From NCBI RefSeq assembly GCF_000376445.1, contig NZ_AQXI01000001.1:1582962-1646961 (forward strand): a stretch of 64,000 nt of DNA. The letters run 5' to 3'. Source of the stretch: Haladaptatus paucihalophilus DX253. GTDB taxonomy: Archaea > Halobacteriota > Halobacteria > Halobacteriales > Haladaptataceae. The translations under genes were made by a program, and so were the position numbers. Of the stretch, positions 1 to 8,516 are shown in pieces (the stretch's first letter is position 1; each line of letters begins with the position of its first letter). The notes under the pieces were generated by a model, which was given only the letters and a program-made list of their open reading frames with translations, did no database searches and was not told the origin of the DNA.

Positions 1-42
1 AAGACGGTGCGAACGAACGTCCTCGGCAACGCGTCGGCCTGA
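1..42 (+). CDS. C-terminal end of an unidentified upstream gene (5' truncated)
   Basis: Frame 1 is open from the first base and ends with TGA at 40-42, giving a 13-residue tail (KTVRTNVLGNASA). The window edge removes the rest, so no function can be read. It could equally be chance, because a 39-nt open frame proves little. What favours a real gene end is that the next gene on this strand starts about 90 nt later behind its own AT-rich promoter. Confidence 0.3.
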   Translation, partial: KTVRTNVLGNASA

Positions 43-135
43 GGATACCCGATTTTATTTCGTGCGTTCGGTTGTGCCCGAACCCATGGTACAATCTGAC
101 ATAATTTATTAGTTGTCGACGGTCGAGGTATTCGT

Positions 136-636
136 ATGCTTTCGAGGCGAGACGTGTTAACAACCATCTCGGCGTGCGCCGCCGGTGGGGCTCTCGCTGG
201 CTGTTCCGCGCTCGCCGCCGTCGGCGGCTACGTCGAGAAGAAGCAAATAACGGGAACGCGGCGGCAGAACGGGGGATTACGCGACGAGACGGTCGTCAGC
301 GTGGAGTTGAGCGAGTTGGCCGACGACCCCGTCGTCAGCGTCGCCGAACGGTGGGTCCAGCGGTTCCCCGATCCGAAGCGATTGCGGATTTCGGAGACGT
401 TCGACGACCGCTTGCGCGACGAGTACGAGAGCCTCGGCTACGTCGTGGGCGTGTGTAGCCCGGACTGGTCGAGTGGTTCGGATTCGGTCGGGTGCTACAC
501 CGCGCCGACGGGACGCGACGATTTCAATCGGGCGCAAGTCGGTGACCGCGTGCGAGCCAGCTACTCGAACTCGAAGATACGAATCCGTAGCAACGAGGGA
601 ACGTGGGACGCAAGCAGCCGGAAAAAGCGGACGTAG
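136..636 (+). CDS. Tat-exported lipoprotein, function unknown
   Basis: The 166-residue product starts with a twin-arginine motif (SRRDVL, residues 3-8), a short hydrophobic stretch and an LAGC lipobox with Cys23. This is the usual haloarchaeal signal for Tat export and lipid anchoring. The mature part is polar, without repeats or a domain I recognise, and has a basic C-terminus (SSRKKRT). An AT-rich box (ataatttatt, 101-110) lies about 30 nt before the ATG and is a plausible TATA element. It is a single gene facing the large minus-strand surface protein downstream. I assign localisation only. Confidence 0.8.
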   Translation: MLSRRDVLTTISACAAGGALAGCSALAAVGGYVEKKQITGTRRQNGGLRDETVVSVELSELADDPVVSVAERWVQRFPDPKRLRISETFDDRLRDEYESLGYVVGVCSPDWSSGSDSVGCYTAPTGRDDFNRAQVGDRVRASYSNSKIRIRSNEGTWDASSRKKRT

Positions 637-658
637 TTTCGTTCAGTCGGGAGTCGAA

Positions 659-2554
659 TCAGTCGCGGCGCGCGAGCAGCGCCACACCGGCGAGGGCGAC
701 GACTGCAATTCCGACGCCGAAACCGGGCTGACCGGATTCGCTCGCGGACTTCGTTTCCTTTCCGTTCGCCTGCTGCACGCCGAGATACGTCGCGGCGTCT
801 TCGGTGTCCATCGAGGGGAACTCGCGGTCCCACTCGCCGGGCATGTGAATCTCGGTGTCGGCGTTGGCGACGGCGAGCGCGCGAACGTCTTCCTTCGTGG
901 CGTTCTCATCGACGAGACCCGTCACGCGGACGTAGGTCGTCGTCGTGTCGTTGTTCGTCCGACCGACGATGCTGGCGACCTCCGTGTCGCCGTAGGAGTC
1001 GCCGAGCACGTCCGCGAAGGCGGTCATGTTGTCGAACTTCGCGCCACCTTCGAGGGTGACGGTCCCGGACTCGACGTCCACGTCCATGCGAGCGGACTGG
1101 AAGTCGCTACTTCGGAACGCCTTCACCAGTTCCGTCCCGCCGGAGGTCGCTTTCGAGGACCCGAACGAGGAGAGCATCGAGTCGGTCACCTTCGAGAGCA
1201 TCTCCTTCTGTTTCATCTCGACGGAGCCGCGCGCGGTCACCTCGTCGCCGTTCGACTCGGCGTGGAGCGTCACCGACGAGCGTCCCAGTTCGATGTCACG
1301 GTCCTTCAGCTCCTGAACGTACTCCTTCCAGTTCTTGCTGTCGTAGTGGACCTCGGCCGTCACGGTGGTCGTTTCCGAGGAGGGGTGGGTCGCTTCGGCG
1401 GACCACTCGACCGTCTGTTCGAGGTTCGCCGCCTGCTGTGCTTCGAGCGTCTTTTTCATTCGGTCGATGTTCTGGCCGTTCATCGACGACGCGTTCGTGT
1501 TCCCCGCCACTTCGAGCGCGGCGAGGGCGGCGGAATCGTAGTTATCTACCTCGACGTCCCAGCTGAGCTTCATCGTACCGTCGTGCTGGTTCAGTCCGAA
1601 CGTCACGTGGTCGATCCGCATCTTCTTGATGTCCTCGGAGAGGGAGTCTATCTCCTCGTCGGAGAGCGAAACCTGCTGTGAGGACTTCAGGCTCTGTGCG
1701 ATTGACTGTGCGATGGCGTCCTTGAGGCCGGTGAACTCGACGTGGTACTGGATGTCGAGCGTCGGCTTGACGCCCGATTCGTCGTACTCGTAGCTGTCGA
1801 TGGTCACCGTCGCGGAGCCGCCGTTTTGCGTCGCAACGGAGGCGTACTGGGATTTCAAGTGTTCCTTCGCGTTCTCACGGCTGTCCCACGAACTGGACAT
1901 GTACGGCGAAATCGCACCGCTTTGGGTGCCCTTCAGGACGAAGCCGTTCTCCGTCTCGCGGAGGTCGTATTTCAGTTTTTTGTCGGCACCCGCCGCCATG
2001 GCCGAGGACACCGTTCCCGACCCCTTCGTGCTGAACGAGTCGGCGGTGACCGTCACGTGACCCTCGGTGTTCACGGAGTTGAGCATGGACAGCGAGGAAC
2101 CGCTGTCGAACGTCGCGTCGAGCGAGAGGTCGCCCGTCGACGTCTGCTCGTTTTGCTTGCTGTTGACGTCGAGCGTGAGGTCGGAAATCGAGTCGGGGCG
2201 GTTGGCGGTGAGCGACCCGTTTCCGCTGTAGCCGTCCGGCGTCATCACGAGCGACGCCGCGGCGTCCATGTCCGACTCGGTTTCGTCGGTGGCGAGGATG
2301 TGAACGAGACCGCTCGTCACGTTCGCTCCGAACTCCATGGTGCCGTTCCCCGAATTCGAATTGTTGTAGGCGAGAACCGCGTCGCCGTTCTCCATCACGT
2401 AGATGGAATCGGCGGGGTCGGCACTGTTGGAGAGCGTTCGTTGCTGGGGGGACTGCGGCCCGGTAGTCGGTCCGGTCGCCGCAACGGGGGCAATGAGTAA
2501 CACCAGTACCTGCACGAGGGCGAGGACGGTGTACTTCGATATGTTCCGTACCAT
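659..2554 (-). CDS. Secreted PGF-CTERM surface protein, function unknown
   Basis: The 631-residue protein begins with a Sec-type signal (MVRNISKYTV then a hydrophobic run to about residue 25). It ends with a PGF motif near 610-612, a hydrophobic helix and ARRD. That tail is the PGF-CTERM sorting signal, which archaeosortase A is known to replace with a lipid anchor. The body is rich in Ser, Thr, Asn and Asp with many N-x-S/T sequons, and its regular spacing of strands suggests an extended beta-rich surface protein. The frame stays open 54 codons upstream, but the ATG at 2554 is where the signal peptide begins, so I use it. No enzyme motif is visible. Confidence 0.85.
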   Translation of the reverse strand: MVRNISKYTVLALVQVLVLLIAPVAATGPTTGPQSPQQRTLSNSADPADSIYVMENGDAVLAYNNSNSGNGTMEFGANVTSGLVHILATDETESDMDAAASLVMTPDGYSGNGSLTANRPDSISDLTLDVNSKQNEQTSTGDLSLDATFDSGSSLSMLNSVNTEGHVTVTADSFSTKGSGTVSSAMAAGADKKLKYDLRETENGFVLKGTQSGAISPYMSSSWDSRENAKEHLKSQYASVATQNGGSATVTIDSYEYDESGVKPTLDIQYHVEFTGLKDAIAQSIAQSLKSSQQVSLSDEEIDSLSEDIKKMRIDHVTFGLNQHDGTMKLSWDVEVDNYDSAALAALEVAGNTNASSMNGQNIDRMKKTLEAQQAANLEQTVEWSAEATHPSSETTTVTAEVHYDSKNWKEYVQELKDRDIELGRSSVTLHAESNGDEVTARGSVEMKQKEMLSKVTDSMLSSFGSSKATSGGTELVKAFRSSDFQSARMDVDVESGTVTLEGGAKFDNMTAFADVLGDSYGDTEVASIVGRTNNDTTTTYVRVTGLVDENATKEDVRALAVANADTEIHMPGEWDREFPSMDTEDAATYLGVQQANGKETKSASESGQPGFGVGIAVVALAGVALLARRD

Positions 2555-2714
2555 GAAGATATCATTCTGTGGAAGTGTTAAAATACTTCTGCTATGCCGA
2601 ATCGTTGCGGTATGGCACCGCTTCTCGTGAATTAGGATATCCGATATGATTCGACGGAGAAGTATCACGGAGGGACCCACACCAGTTTTCCCGTTCGGGA
2701 CCTCACGTCGAATC

Positions 2715-2807
2715 ATGACGTGGCGAGAACTGTTCGAGCGGGTGGCAGGGGCCGAAACCGACGTCGAAACGATTCGGGAAACGCTCGCGGAGCGACGCGA
2801 TGAGTGA
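2715..2807 (+). CDS. 30-residue micro-protein overlapping the PIN-like gene
   Basis: An ATG at 2715 opens a 30-codon frame (starts MTWRELFERVAG, ends LAERRDE). Its stop overlaps the next start as ATGAGTGA, an arrangement typical of translational coupling. The peptide is amphipathic and charged, and would form one helix. I recall similar short frames before this PIN-like family in other haloarchaea but cannot confirm it here. It may be a real small subunit or partner, or a leader peptide that loads ribosomes onto the next gene. Confidence 0.5.
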   Translation: MTWRELFERVAGAETDVETIRETLAERRDE

Positions 2808-3270
2808 CCCGCATCCCGCCCGCCTCGCGGTCGATGCGGACGTGTTGGCGGCGGACGTGTTAGTCGGCGGCGACGCCCGCGACGCGATGGACATCGTGCG
2901 CGGCCACTCGTGGGTCGAACTCGTCGCCAGCGACGACCTCCTTTCCGACGCCGAAGCCGTCATCCGCGAACTGGCGAACGACGACCTCGCAAGCGACTGG
3001 CGCGAACGGATCGAGGACCTCCGAATCCGCGTCGAACAGACGCCCGGCGACCACCCCGCGCTCGCCAGCGCTCACGCCGGAAACGCGGCGCACATCCTCT
3101 CCTACGACGATTCGTTGCGGAGCGCGAAGACCGGGAGCGCGCTCCAAGGCCGGATTCCGGTCAGCGTGAAGCGCCCCGACGGGTTCGTGACCCTGTTCGA
3201 CCCCGAAAGCCTGTACGACGTGGTAGTGGGCGGAGAGTACCCCGGCCCGGACGAAGACGCTCGGGAATAA
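2800..3270 (+). CDS. PIN-like domain protein (DUF7384-type)
   Basis: The 156-residue protein opens with a strand carrying acidic residues (AVDADVL, Asp12 and Asp14). It continues with an alpha/beta pattern and a later acidic strand (ILSYDDSL), the general layout of PIN nuclease-like folds. It closely resembles the haloarchaeal family I know as DUF7384; the number is from memory. The start overlaps the stop of a 30-codon frame, so the two are probably translated together. Function is unknown; RNA cleavage is the family-level expectation only. The convergent neighbour is the RdgB gene. Confidence 0.7.
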   Translation: MSDPHPARLAVDADVLAADVLVGGDARDAMDIVRGHSWVELVASDDLLSDAEAVIRELANDDLASDWRERIEDLRIRVEQTPGDHPALASAHAGNAAHILSYDDSLRSAKTGSALQGRIPVSVKRPDGFVTLFDPESLYDVVVGGEYPGPDEDARE

Positions 3271-3299
3271 CTCACGTCGGCCGGAAGAGAACGGGTTCG

Positions 3300-3836
3300 T
3301 TACTGCTCTGCCAACCAGTCCGCGAACTTCGCCAGCGCGCGCCCGCGGTGTGAGATGGCGTTCTTCTCTTCCGTGCTCATCTCGGCGAGCGTCTTGCCCT
3401 CGTGTTCGAAGATGGGGTCGTAGCCGAACCCGCCGTCGCCGCGCGGCGCGACGAGCGTCCCCGGAACCGCGCCGGAGAAGGTCTCCGCGTTCTCGCCGTC
3501 GTAGTAGGCGACGACGCAGCGGAAGTGCGCGCGGCGGTTCTCCTCGCGCTCGGCGAGTTGCCAGACGCGCTCGACGCCGAGCGTGTCCTCGACGTAGGCC
3601 GAGTAGGGTCCCGGGAAACCGCCGACGGCATCGATGAACAGGCCCGCGTCGTCCACGACGATGGGTTCCTCGCCGCCCGTCTCCTCGAACGCCTCGCGCG
3701 CGCCGTGGAGCGCGATTTCGGCGAGGTCGTCGCTCTGCACCTCCGTGTAGTCGTAGTCGATTTGGCGAACGTCGTCGTTCAGATACTCGCGCGCCTCGCG
3801 GACCTTACCCTCGTTTCCGGTGACGAACCGAATCAT
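3300..3836 (-). CDS. rdgB: Non-canonical purine NTP pyrophosphatase (RdgB/HAM1)
   Basis: The 178-residue protein carries the full ITPase signature: TGNEGKVREA near the N-terminus (residues 6-15), VVDDAGLFIDA in the middle, GGFGYDPIF and SHRGRAL near the C-terminus. The family hydrolyses ITP, dITP and XTP to monophosphates and keeps damaged purines out of DNA and RNA. Length fits the family (about 180-200). It is the last gene of the minus-strand run that starts at aIF2-gamma; the Kae1-RdgB neighbourhood is common in haloarchaea. The start is the only ATG ahead of the signature. Confidence 0.95.
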   Translation of the reverse strand: MIRFVTGNEGKVREAREYLNDDVRQIDYDYTEVQSDDLAEIALHGAREAFEETGGEEPIVVDDAGLFIDAVGGFPGPYSAYVEDTLGVERVWQLAEREENRRAHFRCVVAYYDGENAETFSGAVPGTLVAPRGDGGFGYDPIFEHEGKTLAEMSTEEKNAISHRGRALAKFADWLAEQ

Positions 3837-3875
3837 ACGCGAGAGAGAGTCGCGCGGGGAAAAAGAAGCGTCGAA

Positions 3876-4148
3876 TCAGTCGTCGTCGACGATGACTTCG
3901 ACGGGCTCGTTTTCGGATTCCGTCTCGGAGGCCTTGTTGCTCTCCATCCAGAACATGAGTCCGGCGACGGCGAGGATGACCCACGAGCGCCAGTTGGCGA
4001 GGTTGAGCGTGTAACCGATGCCGAACGGCTTTTCGACCAACATTCCCTCGCCGGGCTTCCAGTAGGCCGAGAGCATTCGGCCCATGCTGGGTCGTTCGAA
4101 GTTGTACGGGACACCGAAGAGCGTGCCGGAGGTTTCCTTGTCGGACAT
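3876..4148 (-). CDS. Small membrane protein with DUF5808-like motif
   Basis: The 90-residue product has an N-terminal FGVPYNFERPS segment and an FGIGYTLNLAN segment, as in DUF5808 domains. One transmembrane helix follows (WVILAVAGLMFWM) and then an acidic cytosolic tail. I place the start at 4148; the open frame extends 41 codons further but that part is not hydrophobic or conserved-looking. It lies between Kae1-Bud32 and RdgB on the same strand. No function is known to me. Confidence 0.75.
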   Translation of the reverse strand: MSDKETSGTLFGVPYNFERPSMGRMLSAYWKPGEGMLVEKPFGIGYTLNLANWRSWVILAVAGLMFWMESNKASETESENEPVEVIVDDD

Positions 4149-4329
4149 GTGATAGCCATGGGCCGCACCTATTATAGCATTTGGGGCATTGGATTGGAAG
4201 GGTTGCGCGGACGCTACGGTGCGTTCGCCAACGGAGAGAATCGAGGCAGACAGCGATGAAGACGGACACAACGGGACGGTAATTGCGAAGGGAAATCAGA
4301 CGCGGGAAGTTTCGGCGCGAAAACCGGCG

Positions 4330-5946
4330 CTACTGATACCGACCGCGGCCTTCGATTTCGCGCAGTTGGTCGAGCACCGCATCGTCGCCCGCCTCCTCGT
4401 AGGACGATTCGAAGGCGCGCTGGAGTTCCGCGGCGTCGTCGGCGGTTCCGGCGAGGCTCTGGCTGAAGACGTGCAGGTCCATCGCGTAGTCCTCCACGTC
4501 GTCCGAGTAGTAGCCCAAGCCGAAGTCGATGACGTAGGTGCGGTCGGCGGAACAGCGGAGGTTCCGCGTCGTCGGGTCGCCGTGGACGATGCCGTTTCGG
4601 TGAAGGGTTCCGAGGTGCCGACCCACGTCGCGCACCCGGTCGGCGGTGACTTCGTCCCGGAGGTCGGCGTCGCCGACGTGCTCGAACTCGATGGCCGACT
4701 CCGCGAGGTCGACGTCGTAGACGACCGGCGTCGGGACGCCCGCACGCCGCGCGTCGCTGGTGAGACGCGCTTCGAGCGTCGTCCGCTCCTTTCGAAGCGT
4801 CGCGTCGAGCGTCGGGTGGCGGTAAGATTTCGGCGTCCGACATTTTTCCACGCGCTCCGGGCCGATGTCCACCGTCGCTTCCGCGCCGCGAACCTCGTCG
4901 GCCTCGTCGGAACGGAAGGCGTCGGCTTCCCTCCCGCGCCACGTGACGGACACCTGGTCGGGGCGGAAGTTCGAGTCCACGGCCGAGTCCGCGACCGGAA
5001 TCGTATCGCCCGCCGCCAGCATCTCCGCGCCGAGGACGGCTATCATCCCGGCGTTGTCGCTCAAAAAGCGCGGTTCCGGGGCGTAGAATTCCGCGCCGCG
5101 TTGCTCGCACATCTCGGCGAGCATCTCGCGGAGGCGCGCGTTGTTCCCCACGCCGCCGCCGAGGACGAGTTCGTCCCGATCGGTCAGCGAGAGGGCGCGT
5201 TCGGCCACCTCCGTCAGCATGGCGAAGATGTTCTCCTGCAGCGAGAAGCAGACGTCTTCGACGGCGTGGCCGTCGTCCACGGCCTGCTTCGCCGCGCTCA
5301 TGATGCCCGAAAACGAGAAGTCCATCCCCTTCACGACGTAGGGCAGGTCGATGTACTCGCCGTCCTTCGCGGCTTGCTCGACCTTCGGCCCGCCGGGATG
5401 GGACCACCCGACGTGGCGGGTGAACTTGTCGATGGCGTTGCCGACGCCCGTGTCCATCGTCTCGCCGAGGACGCGGTACCGACCGTTTCGGTAGCCCAAG
5501 ACGTGGGCGTTGGCACCGCTCGCGTTCAGACAGACCGGGGAGTCGAAGCCCGAGCGTTGCCGCCCGATTTCGAGGTGGGCGACCATGTGATTCACGCCGA
5601 CGAGCGGCACGTCCAACGATTGCGACAGGGCTCGCGCTGCCGTCCCGACGATGCGCAGACACGGGCCGAGTCCCGGTCCCCGCGAGAAGGCAACGGCGTC
5701 AACGGGCGACACCCGTTTGCTCGATGAGCTTCGGTCATCGGCGTCGATGTCCCCGGCCGCCTCGTTCAACGTCGTCTCGATGACGCGCGGAATCGCATCG
5801 CTCATGTGTTCCGCGGCTTCACGCGGATGAATGCCGCCGCTCTCGGGTTGATAGGCGTCAGTTTCGATAAAAACTGCATCCGTCTCAGAATCGAAGAGAG
5901 CCGCGCTGGCCGCCCACGCGGTCCCTTCGACGCCGAGAATTCGCAT
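4330..5946 (-). CDS. kae1-bud32: Kae1-Bud32 fusion: tRNA threonylcarbamoyladenosine synthase / KEOPS kinase
   Basis: The 538-residue protein joins two KEOPS subunits. The Kae1 half (about 1-325) is an ASKHA ATPase with the metal-binding His pair in VNHMVAHLE (His120, His124) and GGGVGNNARL. The Bud32 half (about 345-538) keeps a minimal kinase core: HGD at 455-457, Asn462 and DFG at 474-476. Together they make t6A at position 37 of ANN-decoding tRNAs, with Bud32 ATPase activity supporting Kae1. The fusion is known in several archaea. The start directly abuts the S27ae stop, so the genes are surely cotranscribed. Confidence 0.97.
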   Translation of the reverse strand: MRILGVEGTAWAASAALFDSETDAVFIETDAYQPESGGIHPREAAEHMSDAIPRVIETTLNEAAGDIDADDRSSSSKRVSPVDAVAFSRGPGLGPCLRIVGTAARALSQSLDVPLVGVNHMVAHLEIGRQRSGFDSPVCLNASGANAHVLGYRNGRYRVLGETMDTGVGNAIDKFTRHVGWSHPGGPKVEQAAKDGEYIDLPYVVKGMDFSFSGIMSAAKQAVDDGHAVEDVCFSLQENIFAMLTEVAERALSLTDRDELVLGGGVGNNARLREMLAEMCEQRGAEFYAPEPRFLSDNAGMIAVLGAEMLAAGDTIPVADSAVDSNFRPDQVSVTWRGREADAFRSDEADEVRGAEATVDIGPERVEKCRTPKSYRHPTLDATLRKERTTLEARLTSDARRAGVPTPVVYDVDLAESAIEFEHVGDADLRDEVTADRVRDVGRHLGTLHRNGIVHGDPTTRNLRCSADRTYVIDFGLGYYSDDVEDYAMDLHVFSQSLAGTADDAAELQRAFESSYEEAGDDAVLDQLREIEGRGRYQ

Positions 5947-6081
5947 TTACTTCCACTCGGTGTAGCTGCACTTGCCGCAGTGAAGCCGGTCGCCGTGGTC
6001 CGCGAGGAACGAGTCGCCACAGCGCGGGCACTGCTCGCGCTCGGTCGTACCGTCGTCGTTGTAGAGTTCGTGTCGCGGCAT
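5947..6081 (-). CDS. rps27ae: Small-subunit ribosomal protein S27ae
   Basis: A 44-residue zinc-ribbon protein reads [20 protein letters not shown], then a first knuckle CPRCG and a second CGKCS, ending TEWK. Length and the two CxxC pairs match archaeal eS31 (S27ae). The start overlaps the S24e stop by one base (TAATG), and the stop touches the Kae1 start, so the three genes form one translationally linked unit. Confidence 0.95.
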   Translation of the reverse strand: MPRHELYNDDGTTEREQCPRCGDSFLADHGDRLHCGKCSYTEWK

Positions 6082-6404
6082 TATTCAGCCTCCTCGGCTT
6101 CCGGTTCCGCCTCGCCTTCGGAGTCGGCCGTGATCTTGTTGCGTTCGAGCATGTAGTCCTGCTCGATGTCTCGGGCGTGTTCGGAGCTGTCGTAGACCTT
6201 TGCGTAGCCGACGGTCTTGCGCATGCCGAACTTGGTGTTCATCTCGTGAACGACTACTTCGTCGGCGTTCTTGTCGAGTTTCGCCGCGAGGCTGTCGCGG
6301 ACGGAGAGACGCGACGGCGTTGCCTCGTCGTGAACGATCTGGAACCGCACTTCAGTCCGGTGGAGCATTGGGTTTTGCTCCTGTGAGAGGATTTCGACTT
6401 CCAT
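6081..6404 (-). CDS. rps24e: Small-subunit ribosomal protein S24e
   Basis: The 107-residue protein contains the eS24 core: [43 protein letters not shown]. It ends with a very acidic tail ([13 protein letters not shown]) that fits the halophilic surface. I start at the Met before [10 protein letters not shown], three codons inside the longest frame, because the family begins just there. It is first of the tight S24e-S27ae-Kae1 group. Confidence 0.95.
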   Translation of the reverse strand: MEVEILSQEQNPMLHRTEVRFQIVHDEATPSRLSVRDSLAAKLDKNADEVVVHEMNTKFGMRKTVGYAKVYDSSEHARDIEQDYMLERNKITADSEGEAEPEAEEAE

Positions 6405-6481
6405 GTGTAACACTCAGTTATAGTGTTCTTCTCCCCGAAGCGTGTAAAAGGATTTCGAAGTGGGCGATTCCACCGACGGAA

Positions 6482-7138
6482 TCACAGCGGGAGCCACGGC
6501 GAGCGAAGGTCCCGATTGGGGAAGTGCCACCGCTCCTCTCGCCCCGCATCGACCCGGTATTCGACGATTCCGTCGAACAGCGGCGCGAGGGTACCCACGA
6601 GTTCGTGGTCGTACGGCCGCGGAAGGACGTAGTGTCCCATCCCGTTCGCGCCGCGGACTTGCCCGCCGACGATGCCGAGGAACTGCCGAACGAGCGTCGG
6701 GTCGTAGCGCGTCAACATCGACGCCAGCGAGTCGAGGCCGAAACGAAGTTCCCCCGGTCGGAAACCGCCCGGAACGTCGAACGACGTTATCGCCTCCGAG
6801 ATAGAGCAGGTGAGTTCGCGGACACCCGACTCGACGTGAACGACCGGGGATCGAACGTGCGGCGGCATCGCGTCCGTGTCGTGTTCAATAACGGTCGCAG
6901 TTTCGCCGAGCGTCGTCTCCGGGAGCCGTTCGTACACCGTCGTTCTGGGCGTCCCGGACAGGACCGCGACCCGGAACCGCCGCTCGTCCGGGTCGCCGAA
7001 CAGTTTCCGGCTCGCCGCCGACAGCACGGCGTCCGGGACGGAACCGACCAGGAGGAGGTTACACCCCTGCAGCTTTAACTGCTGGAGCGTCCGAGCGAAC
7101 TCGGTCGCAACCACCTCGTCAGTTTCACGCCCATCCAT
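6482..7138 (-). CDS. Haloarchaeal DUF7504-like protein (degenerate RecA/KaiC-like)
   Basis: The 218-residue protein starts with a GCNLLLVGSVPDAVLSAASR segment after a short helix, resembling the start of RecA-superfamily domains but without a Walker A lysine. The rest alternates strands and helices, e.g. FRVAVLSGTP and MLTRYDPTLVRQFLG. I recall the family as DUF7504, often near signalling genes in haloarchaea; the number is from memory. Here it interrupts a translation/transcription block, with about 80 nt on its 3' side before S24e and about 50 nt on its 5' side. Role unknown. Confidence 0.65.
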   Translation of the reverse strand: MDGRETDEVVATEFARTLQQLKLQGCNLLLVGSVPDAVLSAASRKLFGDPDERRFRVAVLSGTPRTTVYERLPETTLGETATVIEHDTDAMPPHVRSPVVHVESGVRELTCSISEAITSFDVPGGFRPGELRFGLDSLASMLTRYDPTLVRQFLGIVGGQVRGANGMGHYVLPRPYDHELVGTLAPLFDGIVEYRVDAGREERWHFPNRDLRSPWLPL

Positions 7139-7186
7139 CGTGATACAATAGTGAGAGTCATCCCATAAACCGTTTCGGCTTGCTAG

Positions 7187-7738
7187 CTAGCGACAGTCCG
7201 TGTAGCCGACGAGCGAGAACAGTCGGTCCGTCTCGCCGTCCATTCGAGCCAACAAGTCGGCGACCTCGGCCTGCAACTCGGGTGAAACCCGCGCCAGCAC
7301 CATTCCTTCATCGGGTTGCCCGTAGACGACGCTCGCACCCGTCGGGACCGCGAGAACAGCGGGAAGCGCCGCGAGGTCCTCCTCGCCCTCCACGACGAGG
7401 ACCATCGGGTCGGCCGCCTCGATGGCCGCGACAAGGGCCGTGAGGAGGTCGTCCGTGAGGACGCCCGCCGGGTTCTCGACCGTCACGCGTCGGGCGTCGT
7501 CGCTGACCGCCTCGCGCACTTCGGGGGCGACGCGCTCGCGTTTCGTGATGCCATCGACGAGCGCGACGTCCGGCGTGACGCCCGCCGATTCGAGGTGATA
7601 GGTAACGACGTCGCCGACCGCGACGATGGGCGTCTCGGCTGTTTCGAGCAGTCGCTCCGCGTCGGTGAAAATCGGTCCGAGTGGCTCCTTTAACTCGCCG
7701 CGCAACGCGCGCGGGAGCGAGACGACGGTTTCGGTCAC
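7187..7738 (-). CDS. GTP-dependent dephospho-CoA kinase (DUF359)
   Basis: The 183-residue protein has the features of the archaeal DUF359 family: VAVGDVVTYHL, VALVDGITKRE, VENPAGVLTDDLL and VVEGEEDLAALPAVL. This family was shown to phosphorylate dephospho-CoA with GTP, the last step of CoA synthesis, replacing bacterial CoaE. Linkage to Spt4 and Rpo7 is a recurrent archaeal arrangement. Only four bases separate it from the Spt4 stop, so it is cotranscribed with the polymerase genes. Confidence 0.92.
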   Translation of the reverse strand: MTETVVSLPRALRGELKEPLGPIFTDAERLLETAETPIVAVGDVVTYHLESAGVTPDVALVDGITKRERVAPEVREAVSDDARRVTVENPAGVLTDDLLTALVAAIEAADPMVLVVEGEEDLAALPAVLAVPTGASVVYGQPDEGMVLARVSPELQAEVADLLARMDGETDRLFSLVGYTDCR

Positions 7739-7742
7739 GAGT

Positions 7743-7940
7743 CTATCTGACTTTCAGTGCGTAGCTCCCCGGCTTCGTGACTTCCATCTCCTGCCCGATT
7801 TCGCTCTTCTCGGGGTGGGCGATGGAGACGTAGCCGCTCCAGTCCTCGGTGAGGCTGGTGGAGTTGCAGATGGGACAAATTTCCTCGTCCGCTTCGACGA
7901 CGGCGTGACAATCGCGGCAGGCGAGTCGGTTGCTTGCCAT
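7743..7940 (-). CDS. spt4: Transcription elongation factor Spt4 (RpoE'')
   Basis: A 65-residue zinc protein with CRDC (Cys8, Cys11) and CPIC (Cys22, Cys25), followed by DWSGYVSIAHPEKSEIGQEM and a short C-terminal strand. This is the archaeal Spt4 pattern. Spt4 pairs with Spt5 on the RNA polymerase clamp and raises processivity. It starts two bases after the Rpo7 stop. Confidence 0.95.
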   Translation of the reverse strand: MASNRLACRDCHAVVEADEEICPICNSTSLTEDWSGYVSIAHPEKSEIGQEMEVTKPGSYALKVR

Positions 7941-7942
7941 GG

Positions 7943-8515
7943 TTATTCACTCTCCGTCGTCGCGTGGCGTTTCTGTCGGTCTTCTTTCAGCCAGCCGTGC
8001 TTTCCGAGGCCGACCTGCTTTGCCGTGAGACCGATTTTGCTCTCGCGCGGGTTGCGCTCGTCGATGCTCTTCGTGACGATACGCGTTCGAACCGAGTCGC
8101 CGACGCCGAGGGCGCGGTTGGACTCGCGGGAGGCGAGCGCTTGGCCCTCCTCGTCGAACGCGAGGTACTCGTCCGAAATCTGTGAGACGTGGAGCAGGCC
8201 GTCCACCGGTCCGATACCGACGAACGCCCCGAAGTTGACGACTTCGACGACTTCGCCGTCGACGACTTCCTGCATCTGCGGGTCGAACGTCAACGCGTCG
8301 AACTCCGCTTCGTAGTAGACGCCGGGGCGGTTGGGCAACACTGCGCCCTCGCCGATGTCGTGCACTTCGGTGACGCTGACGACGCTGCCAACGTCCTCGT
8401 CCATCCGTCCTTCGAGTTTGTCCTGTAGTAGCCGCTTCACCAGTTCCGGCGTAACGTCCGCGAGGAACTGGGGAGGTACTTCGACCGTGTCCTTCAATCT
8501 GGCCCGTTTGTACAT
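7943..8515 (-). CDS. rpo7: DNA-directed RNA polymerase subunit Rpo7 (RpoE')
   Basis: The 190-residue protein has an N-terminal tip domain (MYKRARLKDTVEVPPQFLAD) and a C-terminal S1 domain (VVEVVNFGAFVGIGPVDGLL, about 90-165). This is the stalk subunit that binds Rpo4 and nascent RNA and helps open promoters. The C-terminal region is basic and ends in a halophile-type polar tail. It lies one base beyond the PIN gene stop. Confidence 0.96.
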   Translation of the reverse strand: MYKRARLKDTVEVPPQFLADVTPELVKRLLQDKLEGRMDEDVGSVVSVTEVHDIGEGAVLPNRPGVYYEAEFDALTFDPQMQEVVDGEVVEVVNFGAFVGIGPVDGLLHVSQISDEYLAFDEEGQALASRESNRALGVGDSVRTRIVTKSIDERNPRESKIGLTAKQVGLGKHGWLKEDRQKRHATTESE

Positions 8516-8516
8516 G

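Noticed and set aside
473-1681. Open frame of 402 codons on the plus strand opposite the PGF-CTERM protein
   Set aside because: Arg/Val-rich shadow of the minus-strand gene; no start signal; the opposite frame has a signal peptide and sorting tail.
4189-5727. Open frame of 512 codons opposite Kae1-Bud32
   Set aside because: Long antisense frames are common in GC-rich haloarchaeal genes; the Kae1-Bud32 strand carries all catalytic motifs.
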